Below, in pieces: positions 23,401-34,659 of a DNA stretch of 64,000 nt. Under the pieces are notes generated by a model. The model was not told where the DNA came from, made no database searches, and saw only the letters and a program-made list of their open reading frames with translations. Made by a program: the position numbers and the translations under genes. This stretch comes from Cheiracanthium punctorium (Eukaryota; Arthropoda; Arachnida; Araneae; Cheiracanthiidae): assembly GCA_038373885.1 (NCBI GenBank), contig JAWZYV010013146.1:62001-126000 (forward strand), given 5' to 3'. Position 1 is the first letter of the stretch. Each line of letters begins with the position of its first letter.

Positions 23401-24419
23401 CAGGGATCAGTGTAACTATATAGTAGGATGTATTTTATTTATTAAATCAAGTGTTGCAAAAGTATACTTTTGAGCTGGAATAACATTTTCAGCTGATTAT
23501 TTATAATTAACTTGACACACTTGGACAGGCAGTCATGTCTCCTGGACCGTCATCGGTCCGCAGACCAATGGCAGGGAAACACTGGTGTCTAGTTTGCTCG
23601 TTTTCTGAGAATTTTTGAAATAAAACCATGCTCTTGATCAACTGCAACTTGGTTTCCATTGGTAGCGGCAACGTCTGAATTCTCAACAACGCTTTCTAAG
23701 ACTCGTAACAAATGTAAATGATGTATGCTCTAACAATATTCTGTGATGAGGTTTGTGAAGACAAATGATCATCAGATTGTATTGTGAAACAGTATGCTAT
23801 ATTTTAATTGGAATCGAAAGTTAAATGGGCCATAGTAGAGAGGTCATGAGAGAATCGATGCTTTCAACGGATATCACGTTCGTATGTCCGTATGCATGAA
23901 CAGACGTCAGCTTAAAACCAATCCAAATGAATTCATGGTCTTTTCAGATTGCAGATTTCGCGATTGCAAATACTTCCCTTACTTCGTACAATAATAATTT
24001 TTCCACGTTGGTTACTGGTATCCGCATTAGATTTGCTAATGTAATTAATTAAATCAGCTAATGCAATTAATTTGAACAGGAAACGAAGAAAATAGCTCCA
24101 TATGGATAAAATTTTGTGTTCCAAAGTACTTATATGAGTGAAATACCATCATAGGTCTTAATTGCACGCGTGCTATTTAACGTCAATTTAAAATGGCATG
24201 TCGCACAGAGTGGGTTCTTTGTGACTACCGTGACAGACTTCAACGCTCTACTCGCAGTGTTTCCAATAAAGTCACCACTCTGAAAATATCACTACTCAAT
24301 AATTCACGTTGTGGCTTCAATGCGATTTAACGTTGTGACGTTTCTGTGGAAGGACATCTGACCGTCGAGTCAACGTCATTCTAAATGCGCAGGGAAATTT
24401 CTTGATGCTAGACGCTCAC

Positions 24420-24448
<29 letters not shown>
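24420..24448. repeat. Poly(A) tract, 29 bp
   Basis: An uninterrupted A run. It could be an insertion tail or a simple repeat; no retroelement body is recognisable before it. Confidence 0.9.
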
Positions 24449-24452
<4 letters not shown>

Positions 24453-24515
24453 CGAACTTTGAGGATTTATGAAGATTAATGGTCTTGTGTTTTAGCGCGA
24501 CACTAGTGTTGTGCT

Positions 24516-24570
24516 TAGTGTCATCAGTATATCACTTTGTCAGTGACAAAGTGATATACTGATGACACTA
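24516..24570. repeat. Perfect 26-bp hairpin with 3-nt loop
   Basis: TAGTGTCATCAGTATATCAC and six more bases (24516-24541) pair without a mismatch with 24545-24570 around the loop AGT. A perfect stem of this length with so small a loop is either very young or maintained. Confidence 0.95.
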
Positions 24571-24689
24571 TGCCACGAAGATAAATCCAATTTCAATAAA
24601 ACTTTCCATTTACGAAATTAACTTGCCCGTGACGTAGTTTTCACTTTGAAGCCTGATTATCCTAATTGAATTTCAACCGCATTCTAAAT

Positions 24690-25265
24690 TCGTGACATCA
24701 AAATGACGTAGATCTCACTTACAGTATCTCACCTTTTTCGCTATCGTTGCACCATCGAATTGTGGGAAATGTGAAAAATACAAAAAAAATCGGGAAACGG
24801 TTGGATTTTGGGACTTTAAAGTCGTGAAGATTGTTTTTTTTTTAATATTTTTCACGTAATTATGAAATATTTCAAGCAGATCGTACCAACGGTTTGAATT
24901 TTATTACTTTTTTTTTAATATATCTTGTAGTCTTTTTTTGGTGTTTTGGTGTTATGTCAAGCTTACACGAGGGGCATCTGCCTACGTTGAGGGAATGTTG
25001 TTCGGATGAATTTTAAAGGGTTTCTAACACCTATTCAAGTTACATCTGGAGAAAACCGACCAAAACTTCAGACTGTTAGATGGACAATAGGCCGCGGTAG
25101 GATTGACAGTGGTCGCGGTAGGCCCGAAGGCGGGACTCTTACACTTTAGCGGTCTACCATGTTCAGTGCCTTATCCACTCGGTCATGGTGGGGCCCTGTA
25201 ATCGTTTTTGGAGTAATGGCGGTAAAAGTTTTGTTTTGAATTGGTACAACCCGAAATTGTTACGT
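24690..25265 (+). repeat. Direct repeat unit 2, interrupted by a SINE
   Basis: 24690-24950 and 25200-25265 together match 23075-23400 in order and orientation (for example TAATTATGAAATATTTCAAG and GGAGTAATGGCGGTAAAAG). The 25010-25197 SINE plus some extra DNA splits the copy, so the SINE is younger than the duplication. Confidence 0.55.
25010..25197 (-). mobile_element. tRNA-derived SINE, full-length-like
   Basis: On the minus strand it begins with a tRNA-like head (ACCATGACCGAGTGGATAAG, an A box). A weak B-box region (GAGTCCCGCC) follows, then the body GTTTTGGTCGGTTTTCTCC that is also present at 14935-15060. The head resembles that of the SINE at 13571. Confidence 0.7.
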
Positions 25266-25930
25266 ATAGATTTTTATTTATTTTGAATGTTTAGGAGGGT
25301 TTTGGTAGATAACGTTTCCTGCAAAAAAACTTAAAACAAATAATTTTTTTACGCTGTTTCATCACGTTAAAAGCGCCCAGCTACGAAGGACGAATTAAAA
25401 CTTAGAATGGGGTAATTTACTTGTTTAAGAAAGCGAAGAAAAGTAATTTTTAAGTATCAAACCATCATCAATAATTTCCTGTTATTGAAAACAAAATTAA
25501 TCGTATGTGATTATCGTTTTCCTTTAACACCTAAACTATCCAAAACTTGTTAATATCTCCGTCTGTTTGTATCCTCCTCCTATTTTGACACTGGATTCGT
25601 TCAGTTTGCGTCCACGGGCGCGCTTAAGCTGGGGAAACAGTATTTGCACGTGGAAATAACACTTAAGAATTCTTAAAGCTAAAAAGTAACAGTGTCAAGT
25701 GATTGTGACCAACAAGCCAAACTGATATACTGATATGATTGAGAAATACAAATCAGCAAATCGCCGATCTGTTGGTTTCTAAATACTCAGTAAGTACCGG
25801 ACACACCCACAACTAAAATAAATTTACACTTTTATCTAAAACATAAATGACAGCTTGAAAATTTTAACGTGCTAAATTCAAAAGTATGAATGGTATAATA
25901 AAACATTTTAATGAAGCAGTGTTTGGCAGT
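25266..25930. other. Stretch downstream of INCENP
   Basis: No gene or repeat is recognised. It includes a somewhat GC-richer patch near 25600 (GTCCACGGGCGCGCTTAAG). Confidence 0.4.
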
Positions 25931-25936
25931 TTTATT
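25931..25936 (-). terminator. Probable INCENP polyadenylation signal
   Basis: TTTATT on the plus strand is AATAAA on the minus strand, 202 bp past the INCENP stop codon. It gives a plausible short 3' UTR. Confidence 0.5.
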
Positions 25937-26137
25937 TTTTCATCCATTTGTTAGCATAGAAAACTTATATAACCAACTTGGTAACTGAAACGGAAAATTT
26001 GATTACTACAAAAACATATTAAAAACGAAGTTCACTGAAAACCATGTAAATTCGATGCCAAAAAGTGTTTCGTTGCTGCTGTTCACGTTTGGATAAATTA
26101 TGTTAATTAAATCAAGTATGTGTACCATTAACAGATC

Positions 26138-29100
26138 TTAAATTGGGGTGGTATTTGCACTCCATTTTTCAGAGCTGGTTCTTCGATGGTATTCTTCTTT
26201 GTCTATGTTGAAAATAGCAGTCAAGTTAATAGCCTGCTTTGATATATCTCCAAAAATTTCTTCTGGATCCAGAGGATTATAGTGCTGTTGTATTAATGCT
26301 TGCTTTAGATGTACGCCAGTCGCCCACAAAGGAATTTTTTTGTAGTCAATTTTAGATTCATCGAAGCTATTTTCGTGCATACCTGATAACTTGTACGATT
26401 TTAATTCTTGCTCTTTCCTATGTGACTTTTTAGAAGCTTTAATTACTTTTGTAGGATCTGTATAGTATCGCTTGACCTGACTGGATTGAATAGATGTCTT
26501 GTAATCCACAGGTGTTTTACAAGAAGATGATACTTTAAAATGAGTTTTAGATTTTATCATCTTAGACTTTTTTGCATAGCACAATTCTTGTTTTACAGGA
26601 TTCGAGATTTGTGCAGCTTCGCAGGAACTTTCCTGCGTGTCATTGGTTCTGTGTACGAGTTCTTTTAAAGGTTTGTTTGGATAAACTTTCTTCCCTGAAC
26701 GTAAAAAATATGGACTTATTTTCTCTTTGGATGTACTTTTGCTGAATATCTGCTTGGATAAAGCTTTGATGTGATTGAACGTTTTTAAATGAGTCACTTT
26801 AGGTTCCTTTTTTGCTGAATTTTCTTTGTCCTTTTTACTTTTCTTGTTGGATGAATTAAAAGAATCACTACTTTCAAGTGGAACAAATACGTGATTTATT
26901 TTTGGGGAAGAATTCATCGTAAATTTGTCATAAGATGATTGCTGATGAAACGAGCCATGTTGCGTGATGCATTGAAATTCTCCAACACTTTTTATTTTCG
27001 TGATATCCTGACTTACTGGCATCATTTCTTTTTCAGCCTCAGTAACGTCAGACGAAGCAAAAAATTCTACAGGTGTCTTTTCGAAATCCACAAGAATAGA
27101 TTTCTGATTCCCCGAAACTTCTGGACCTAATCCAATCTTACCTTCTAAAGAAGTGGGAGCAAGATTTTTAAGTGACACGTCATTATAACCACTGCTTTCT
27201 TTAGATAACTTTTGGCCAGTGTCTTCAGTGTTACAACTAAAGTCGCTACCATTCTTTGTTTTACCCTCATCGCTGTCTTTTGAAGAGGTAGATGAAATAC
27301 TTTTTTTCGTGTTCAGGCGTTGGCGTTTATTTTTAAATTTGATCATTTTTTGTCTGAGCATTTCCTCATGCTGCTGCAACCTCTGCTTTGACTTTTCTTC
27401 AGTTAAACGAATTCTTTCCTCTCGTTCTCTCTCCAGATATTTTTTTCTTTCCCTTATTTTCAGTTCTCTGATTTCTCGTTGTTTACGTTTCGCATTCTGT
27501 TTGTCTTTTAAGGATGTGCGATTGCAATTCGAAATGGATTCCAAAGGAGAATCAGTTCTAGAGACTCGAACGGTACTTTTTATATTACATTCGGAAGCTG
27601 AATTGCTTTGAGTTTGTTCTGAAGCTCCTTTAGTTATGTAATTTTCTGCCCTGTCTGAAAATCCTTTATACTTTCTGCCCGGTGATTGCCTTTTTTTACT
27701 ATTACGCTTGTTGCGTCGGATTCTAAAATCATTTTGATGCATAATCCTTTCGTTTTCTGAACCTTTGAAACACTGAATGGGAATACAACATTTATTTTTA
27801 CCGTTTTTAGATAAATTAGAATCGTTTCGAGAATTTACCGATTTTCTAACTATCTTTCTGAATGAGTCTGTAATGTCACTCGCGCTGTTATTAGATTCAT
27901 GAAAATGTGCCTCCCTCTTGTCATGGAAACCTTTTATAACATCAGTTTTGTCATCAGAACAGTTCACGCTATCAAGCTGATATGTTAAAGATTTCAGTGG
28001 AGAAGATATAAACATATTGGATAATTTTTCATCTGAAAAATCAATCAAATTCGAACTTCCAGATCCATTTGGCTTTTTACGCTTATTCGGCAGAAACGAC
28101 ATGTCTTTATTAAAGGGACCTCTTCCCTTTTCTGGTATAATATTTTCATGTAATTCATCACTGCTCCGTTTTCGTTTTCTCTCAATATTATATCCGCTTA
28201 TTTGTATGTTACACATGGGGGACGATAATATTGCATTATTATCTACCAGTTTCTTGTTTTCAGAAACCGCTCTGTCAGTATTTTCGTAACTGAAAGCAGA
28301 ATTTATTAGATACGCTTTACTAGCAACACTATCGGTATTTTCAGATGCTACTACTCCATTATTTACGTTAATTATAAATTTTCCATTTTCCGAAATCCTA
28401 CTATATTCTACAGTATTTTCGTCAGCAGTATTTTCATCTGTAGATCCTGAAATGATTACATACGTCTGATTAGCAATACTCTCGCTATTTCCTGATGTTT
28501 TTGACTGTACATTGAAAGAACCATCAAGGGAAATACCCATCGATGAGCAATATTTCTGAAAAGATCTGGTACGACGTTTGCTACGCAACACTCTGCCTAA
28601 TTCTGGTAGCTCTTTAGTATTTTTTGGCGTGGATTCTACAAGTTTGTTTTGTTTTGTAAAAAACTTTAAACCCGTCACAAAATTCTGAATTTTCAAACCA
28701 GGTGTTACTCTAATACATTCGTCCTCATCAAAGTTTGAATCATCGCAGGATTTCACATTAAACGTTTTACTACAAAGTGCATTAGATCCCTCTCCAGATA
28801 CTGGCACTTTACATTCTCCAAAATCTAATGCTAACAGCCTATCTACTTCACTTAACTCTTCGTTCTGGACCAGCTTCTCATTTTCTACTTTTCGTGAAGG
28901 CTCTATTGGTCTTTCTTCCGCATCAGAAAATGAAATCAAAACAGTTCCAGAATCACTACTTTCACTTTTTTCCCTATTCTCTGAAAATATTTGTGTCTTG
29001 CAAGAAACATCTTCATGCATTTCTATATTCTGATTTTTATCATGAACATGAGATTTATATTCTAAAAGTGGGCTCAGTGGGGATTTCCGCTCAGTTATAA

Positions 29101-29302
29101 GTCTGTCTTTCGCTTTTTTTGTACTGGGAGGAATATTTTTTTCAGAATCTCCGCTGTTCAAAATCTCAAAAAGTTTCTTCTTCGTATTTTCAAAAAAGTT
29201 TTCATCAACTACAGGCTTAGAAAATACTTTTTCGATAAATTCATCAGATTTTCTGGAAAGCTCGAGAAGTTCTTTAATGACAAAATATCTTTCAAATACC
29301 AT
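26138..29302 (-). CDS. INCENP: INCENP, inner centromere protein (chromosomal passenger complex scaffold), single exon
   Basis: INCENP links Aurora B kinase to the Survivin/Borealin targeting module at centromeres and the spindle midzone. This 1054-codon frame ends in a clear IN-box (about residues 988-1054). Signatures there are IPLWATG, ALIQQHYNP, EIFGDI, then YHRRTSSEKW, with the TSS motif (1042-1044) that Aurora B phosphorylates in known INCENPs. Residues about 600-666 form an Arg/Glu/Lys-rich single-helix segment (REIRELKIRERKKYLERERE), as in the INCENP central helix. The N-terminal 50 residues (ELLELSRKSDEFIEKV) fit the centromere-targeting helix; the middle is long, Ser-rich and disordered, as usual. 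The start has A at -3 and G at +4, and an in-frame TAA six codons upstream fixes it. There is no intron. The gene lies within the first intron of the muscle gene, antisense to it. Intact ends argue for function; an old retrocopy origin is possible. Confidence 0.93.
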   Translation of the reverse strand: MVFERYFVIKELLELSRKSDEFIEKVFSKPVVDENFFENTKKKLFEILNSGDSEKNIPPSTKKAKDRLITERKSPLSPLLEYKSHVHDKNQNIEMHEDVSCKTQIFSENREKSESSDSGTVLISFSDAEERPIEPSRKVENEKLVQNEELSEVDRLLALDFGECKVPVSGEGSNALCSKTFNVKSCDDSNFDEDECIRVTPGLKIQNFVTGLKFFTKQNKLVESTPKNTKELPELGRVLRSKRRTRSFQKYCSSMGISLDGSFNVQSKTSGNSESIANQTYVIISGSTDENTADENTVEYSRISENGKFIINVNNGVVASENTDSVASKAYLINSAFSYENTDRAVSENKKLVDNNAILSSPMCNIQISGYNIERKRKRSSDELHENIIPEKGRGPFNKDMSFLPNKRKKPNGSGSSNLIDFSDEKLSNMFISSPLKSLTYQLDSVNCSDDKTDVIKGFHDKREAHFHESNNSASDITDSFRKIVRKSVNSRNDSNLSKNGKNKCCIPIQCFKGSENERIMHQNDFRIRRNKRNSKKRQSPGRKYKGFSDRAENYITKGASEQTQSNSASECNIKSTVRVSRTDSPLESISNCNRTSLKDKQNAKRKQREIRELKIRERKKYLEREREERIRLTEEKSKQRLQQHEEMLRQKMIKFKNKRQRLNTKKSISSTSSKDSDEGKTKNGSDFSCNTEDTGQKLSKESSGYNDVSLKNLAPTSLEGKIGLGPEVSGNQKSILVDFEKTPVEFFASSDVTEAEKEMMPVSQDITKIKSVGEFQCITQHGSFHQQSSYDKFTMNSSPKINHVFVPLESSDSFNSSNKKSKKDKENSAKKEPKVTHLKTFNHIKALSKQIFSKSTSKEKISPYFLRSGKKVYPNKPLKELVHRTNDTQESSCEAAQISNPVKQELCYAKKSKMIKSKTHFKVSSSCKTPVDYKTSIQSSQVKRYYTDPTKVIKASKKSHRKEQELKSYKLSGMHENSFDESKIDYKKIPLWATGVHLKQALIQQHYNPLDPEEIFGDISKQAINLTAIFNIDKEEYHRRTSSEKWSANTTPI

Positions 29303-30519
29303 ACTGTGAAACGGATTTTATCATTCAGTAAAATTTCATATGTTCAGTAAATGAATCTTATAAATGCTGAAATGGCTTTAAAAATTATAAAAACATACGT
29401 ATTTTTTCAAAAAAATTCCGAAAACACCGTGCTTCAAGCAATTTAGTGATTCTCCCCCCCTTTTTTTTGTATTAACCTTCTGCAATACAGAAAATCTCAA
29501 ATAACTTTGAAATAGGTTAATTTAGTGAGAATAGAGTCACTATAATAAATTAGCGGTGCAGATAACTATGCAAATAACGAAAAATCCTAACCTATAATAA
29601 TCAAGTTAACTTTGTCAAAGAAAACATAACACAAATTTATTCAAAATATTGTATTTCTATCTTCCGCTGCCACAAAAAAAAACTATTCTAAATATCAGAT
29701 TACGGATTAAGATCTATACATAAATGTTAAAAAATACACAATTCAGCAATTTATGAAAAAAGCCAAAAATTTATAAATGATTACGGAATCGTGTGATTAG
29801 TGATGTAATTTTTGCGTTTGCGTTAGCAATGGATATCTATCAAACAGCAATTAGTTAAAAGCGAACATTGTTACAGAGAATTTCGTTAAGACAATCAGAT
29901 TTCTTAAAAATGGCAGGTTATTCCCAACTTACGATTTTAATTTGATAGTTACATCTGCGTCATTTTAAAGTCACGAATTAAAAATTACGCTTTATGAGGA
30001 CATTACATTTACATTTGCATTTAAACTGTTGTGAAAAAGTTTGCGTACGCAAATCCAGAAACCTTCGCAAGATACGTCCATGGTTTTTTGCAATTCAGTT
30101 ATTGTGGAAGTGATGCAACGAGTATTCCGTTGTTCTCCAGCATTTAGAATGCATGACTGTCAATTTCTCATGTCGCAATTTGTAATCCTTTCTAAGAAAG
30201 TTCCAATGGGTAAAAAACCCTCGCAAATCGGCGCCATATTTAAGAGAGTTTTCCATGTGTTTTGTAACACCAGAATTACATTTCAAGTATACCTTATTTG
30301 AAATCATGCGGGATCTCTTTGCGGCTGCGTTTGCGGAAACTTTTTGCATATTGGAAAGATTCCGATTTGCTGAATGGCGCAATAGCTCACAGCAATCTTC
30401 GTGTAGCGGAACATTTCTTTACGAGCTATGTAATTCGGCAAATTTTTAGACTCCAATTTACTGACAGTAAGGTGGTGTGTAAAGCAATTTCAATACCTTG
30501 AGTGAAAATCGAGTCTACT
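29303..30519. other. Region upstream of INCENP
   Basis: It holds the INCENP promoter by position. Just before the ATG, the minus strand reads CCGTTTCACAG, which could be a 3' splice site, so a non-coding 5' exon further upstream is possible. 30060-30450 is less AT-rich and has 60-95-codon open frames on both strands that match nothing I know. Confidence 0.4.
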
Positions 30520-30523
30520 TTAA

Positions 30524-30734
30524 CCCTTCCAGACCAGGTGTCCCCAAATTTTGAAAGAGTATTACTAAGTAAATAGTAATAATTTTAAGTTGAAAACAGT
30601 TTTGCACATTTTAAGGGAATTTAAAAAGCATGATTTTTTATTTTATTTATTTTATTACGAATTTAATATTTATTATTATCAAAATATTCATCTTTGTCTA
30701 TTTGAGTGCGATTATTTGATCAAGTCTGAAAGGG
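30524..30734. mobile_element. TTAA-flanked MITE family 2, 211 bp
   Basis: CCCTTCCAGACCAGGTG and, inverted, CCCTTTCAGACTTGATC form the ends. TTAA flanks both sides (30520-30523, 30735-30738). This is a piggyBac-type signature; the interior is unrelated to family 1. Confidence 0.75.
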
Positions 30735-30738
30735 TTAA

Positions 30739-31620
30739 AAAAATCTTTCGTCAAATATTGTGTTTTCAAGAGTTATGGTTTTGTTTTAACCTGTGATATT
30801 TAAAGAAATTCAAATTCGTGAAATAAAAAGTACGTCAACCTCATTACAGTTTGAAAACGATGTACGAAGAATGCCTTCTAAAGTTTTTCTACCCACAAGG
30901 AAATATTTACGAGCACAACCAAAAGTATTCCATACAATGTTTACAAATGATAACTGACCGTGCGAAAACCATCTTACCAGATCGCCTATTTACATACTAC
31001 AAATTTAAAACAAAATTTATTAAATACACAAATTCAAAAGTAATTAAAAAAAATTAATAATGTGCGATAAAAAGTGAAACTATATAATTAAAGTAGTCTT
31101 AAGATTTATACCATGTTTTTTATATTTTGTTTAACACTGTTAAATGGTTTTGAAAACTATATTTATATTTCGCTTGAAATTTCGTGCTACTAAGATCCCA
31201 TTTTTACGTTTGATAGATTCCGTCATGAGGAGCAAAATCAGGAGAAGGAGGGAAGGCCACCGAATCTAAGAGGGAGCGAGAAAGAAGAGGATACATATGT
31301 TAATATACGATACTGTCAACCATAGATTTCGTTTTGTAGATATGTTGGCCAACTAGCTGAACAAATCTGATTGCAAACCATTTAATACAAAATAAAAATT
31401 TTAAATACAAAATATTCTGTGTTTTATTATTTTTATTCCGTACAGTAATTTATAAACAGTAAAGCATATCCTAAAAACAAGCAATGCAAACAATTAGTAT
31501 GGCGCAAAATTAGTTTGCTTCCTATTTTCCATTAAACGCATTAAAGTAAAAATGGGATATTTGTACATTAAGACTACTTTTGTAACACCTTACATCCTTT
31601 CATATCACGAAAAATTTAGT
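30739..31620. other. AT-rich intron DNA without features
   Basis: I see no gene or repeat. A short GA-rich stretch lies at 31230-31290. Confidence 0.5.
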
Positions 31621-32710
31621 CTACTATATATCGAGCTGGCTCGTTACCGCTTTGTTTGTTTCCTAACCACATGGTTTTAGCGAAACGAAACCACGAGGAG
31701 GCAAATACTTGGCACCGTTATCGTTTTCATTGTCATATCAAACCACGTGGCTGGGAAACAAACAAAGCGGGAATGATTCAGAGTCTATTAAAAGAGCTCT
31801 ACAAAAATGATTTACGATATATTTCCTGTCTTATACATAGATTTAGAAGTACCTATATGAAGCATCTAATGCTCTTAATCGTGTACTTTTTGATGCCTTA
31901 TTTATGCCACTATCATGGCTGCCGTCAATGTAAAATGGAACATTAATTGCGTTATTTTAGAAAAATAAATTAATTCGAGGGGAAATATTTAGATATAAGA
32001 GAGTATTTTTGCACCGTTTGAAGGCAAGAAGTTTTCTCCCGTTATGCTCAATCTAGAGATTCCTATATATCTATGGTCTTATATCACACATCATATACAC
32101 ATATGAGGGGAGTTGCTCCGAATAGAGCTGCTTTAATACTGGCTGAATCATCCCCGCTTTGTTTGTTTCCAACCACGTGGTCCTAGAGAAACGAAACCAT
32201 GAGGCGATAAATACTTGGTGTTCGGGTTCAACTCCCGGCGGTCGGGGTTCGACTCCCGAATGAGCGTGGTTGTCATTTGTCCGTCCCTTCATAGGGGGCG
32301 ACGTTGGTCCACCTACTAGGTGCCTCCATAATAAAGTGGGCAACAATTCCGGCCCGTTGTGGCCAAAGCCTTCCAAGGCAGCGGCCGGCCATTGGAAAAA
32401 TAAATAAATACTTGGTGCGGTTATCGTCTGAAATGGCCAGTAAATTGATTTCGTCTATATTTATACCGGCACAGCCGTTAGCGTTTTTTTTTTTTTTTCT
32501 TTTACTGCTGTATTTTCTGTCGATATTTTGTCGGGGGGAAAAAGACCTTTGCGCTAGCTGCTGTGCTGGTACAAATATCGACGAAATCAATTTACTCGCC
32601 ATTTCAGACGATAAACGCGCCAGGTATTTGCTTCCTCATGATTTCATTCCTCTGAAAACACGCGGTTGGAAACTAGTAAAGCGGTAAAGAGCCAGCTCGG
32701 TATATAGTAG
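31621..32710. mobile_element. Foldback element pair with shared outer ends
   Basis: The left end CTACTATATATCGAGCTGGC and the inverted right end (minus strand CTACTATATACCGAGCTGGC) match with one difference. Inside, two inverted copies of a block with CCGCTTTGTTTGTTTCC and AACCACRTGG face each other (31630-31790 and 32140-32700). The second copy holds its own hairpin (about 32424-32475 against 32555-32616, with AATTGATTTCGTC) and is split by a SINE. Confidence 0.7.
32221..32403 (+). mobile_element. 5'-truncated tRNA-derived SINE with 14-bp target duplication
   Basis: Identical ATAAATACTTGGTG copies flank it (32207-32220 and 32404-32417). It starts in the tRNA B-box part (GGGTTCAACTCCC, then GGGGTTCGACTCCC), continues with a GC-rich body and ends in an AAAAATAA tail. 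Tail plus long target duplications show LINE-driven insertion. It is 5'-truncated because no A box is present. Confidence 0.85.
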
Positions 32711-33401
32711 CCTTAGCTCAGCACTTATTGTTTTTAAAAAGAGTGTGAAATCCAAGTCATTTTGTCGTCATTGTTGTTTAAAATGACATTAGAAATGGAA
32801 GCAAGCTAAAAATTTGACATAAAAATTACCTTACAGGCGAAATAACTGCGGAAAACTATCAGATTCAAATAACCCAAAATCAGCCGCCATGGACCGGTTT
32901 GCTTCCATGCATGTTATTTCTCAGCTGATCGTTTTCAAATCACTTGTGAGATTGACGTCATTTGGATGCCACGAGTTTGAAACTGCATCAAGAAATTACC
33001 TTCCGAAAGTCCCCCACGGTGGTCACCAGCTGTTTCCGAGAGGTGCCAATATTCAGAATTTACACCTTTTTATGAGAATCCAAATATTGGTGGGAAATTT
33101 CAGGGAGGACGCATGTAGCTCCAACCTAAATGAGTTGTCCTCTTATGGCTAGCAAACAAACAAATAAGACTGAAGCGTCACGAGCGAAATGACTCTGCTA
33201 ATTTTCAAATTCCAACTCTCTGGAAATTCGTGATGTCAGGACCTCAATACGCTGTCTAACAGTCACACGACAAACGTACGCTATGATCACTGAGTTACAC
33301 CCACAATGAATATGTTTAATTGGCATCAGCTATCTGACAGTGAAGCCAAAACTGTAACCGAACCGCTATATTACTTAGACCATTCATTTTAATTTTAAAT
33401 A

Positions 33402-33627
33402 CAGTAGAGCCCCCCCCCCTTACCCCCATAAAACGGTAGATAGGTTCCGTGTTATATGAACCCGTGTTGTACAAGTCACAAACACAGGATCAGCATCATA
33501 ACTGTTAACAGATAATACAGAAATGTTTGTCTCATTTTTTTTTTTACCGCCCTGTACGATTCTTTTACAACGTGCTATAGGAAAATATTCACAACTTTCC
33601 CTCCGTGTTATGGGGGGGGGGTTACTG
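33402..33627. mobile_element. Pogo/Tigger-type MITE, 226 bp
   Basis: CAGTAGAGCCCCCCCC and, inverted, CAGTAACCCCCCCCCC are flanked by TA on both sides. Inner inverted pieces (CCCATAA..CGG) continue the pairing. The CAGTARARCC start is typical of pogo/Tigger elements. Another such element is at 61999-62488. Confidence 0.7.
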
Positions 33628-33659
33628 TACAATCAGTACATACTATTATATAGATATCG

Positions 33660-34655
33660 CGAAAGTATAAAAATGTTATTTTGCTTTTAACAGCAAGAGA
33701 AAAAGTCCTATTACTCCGTGAAATCGTGCATCTTTCACTGTTAATTAAAAGGACCAACTAAATGCTTTCGTCTAAGTATGGACACCGGACAGCCTGATAA
33801 AGTTGAAGATCTTCCCTCACGGTTACTTCATTTTGTTCAATGCTGAAGATAGCTGATGCCACCTCCCTTTATTCAACCTCTATGCAATTTAGATCCTCAA
33901 AAGAAAAGGTAGGATATCTTTAAAATCTTCGACTGGTGAAGATTGGGAAATGGTGAACGAAGAAATCGGCTGAAAAATCTAGATTTTTAACCTATTTTTG
34001 TTTTCAAGTAGCTGTTTTACAATATTGGCTACGACAAAAATTCTTTTTGCATGATTTTAAGACTGCAAAACAATCCAAAACTGTTTTAAATGCTTATTAT
34101 TTAATCAGAAAATGAGAACTTTTAAAGGCATTTTTCCAAGTCATTTTAGGAGATTTGCATCCATAGAAAATTCTCCGTGCGCATTAATTTCTGACCTATT
34201 TTCATAAAACTGAAAGTAGCTACTAAAAATATCCTATAGAAATAATATGCGTATCCAATTTTGGATCGCTTCAGTTTCTAAAACGGAACGGAATGTGAAA
34301 AATTCTTTTAATTAAGAAAAACTTAATTAAAAGAATTTGAATGCGGATATCATCATTAAAAAATTTATAGTTAAAAATTATTATGCTCATATTCTTAAAG
34401 TCAAAAGCTAAATTGTTGATTACATTCTTAAAGTACCTTTTTGGAAAAATTACAGAAAAAAAGGTAATGCGCATGGAGCATTTTTTAATTCACAATTTTT
34501 AATTAAAAATTTAAATTGAAATGTATACTGTAATATTGTACTGTAAATATATACTATAATTTATAAATTAGGTTGTTAATCATAAATGGGGCATGCATAT
34601 GCATTATAATGCAAAAGCATTTCATCCTCGCGGGATAAATAGAGTAAAATGTCGT
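33660..34655. other. AT-rich intron DNA with one hairpin
   Basis: Nothing coding is seen. A perfect 17-bp stem (34300-34316 with 34322-34338, core CTTTTAATTAAG) with an AAAAA loop is the only structure noted. Confidence 0.55.
34300..34338. repeat. Perfect 17-bp hairpin, A5 loop
   Basis: AAATTCTTTTAATTAAG pairs fully with the segment 34322-34338. It is very AT-rich, and no transposon ends surround it. Confidence 0.85.
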
Positions 34656-34659
34656 CTTT

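Noticed and set aside
26939..28289. Plus-strand open frames of 63-130 codons within the INCENP region
   Set aside because: They are shadows of the minus-strand INCENP coding sequence.
30041..30501. Frames of up to 95 codons upstream of INCENP
   Set aside because: No recognisable motif; frames on both strands are equally long. A decayed coding remnant cannot be excluded.
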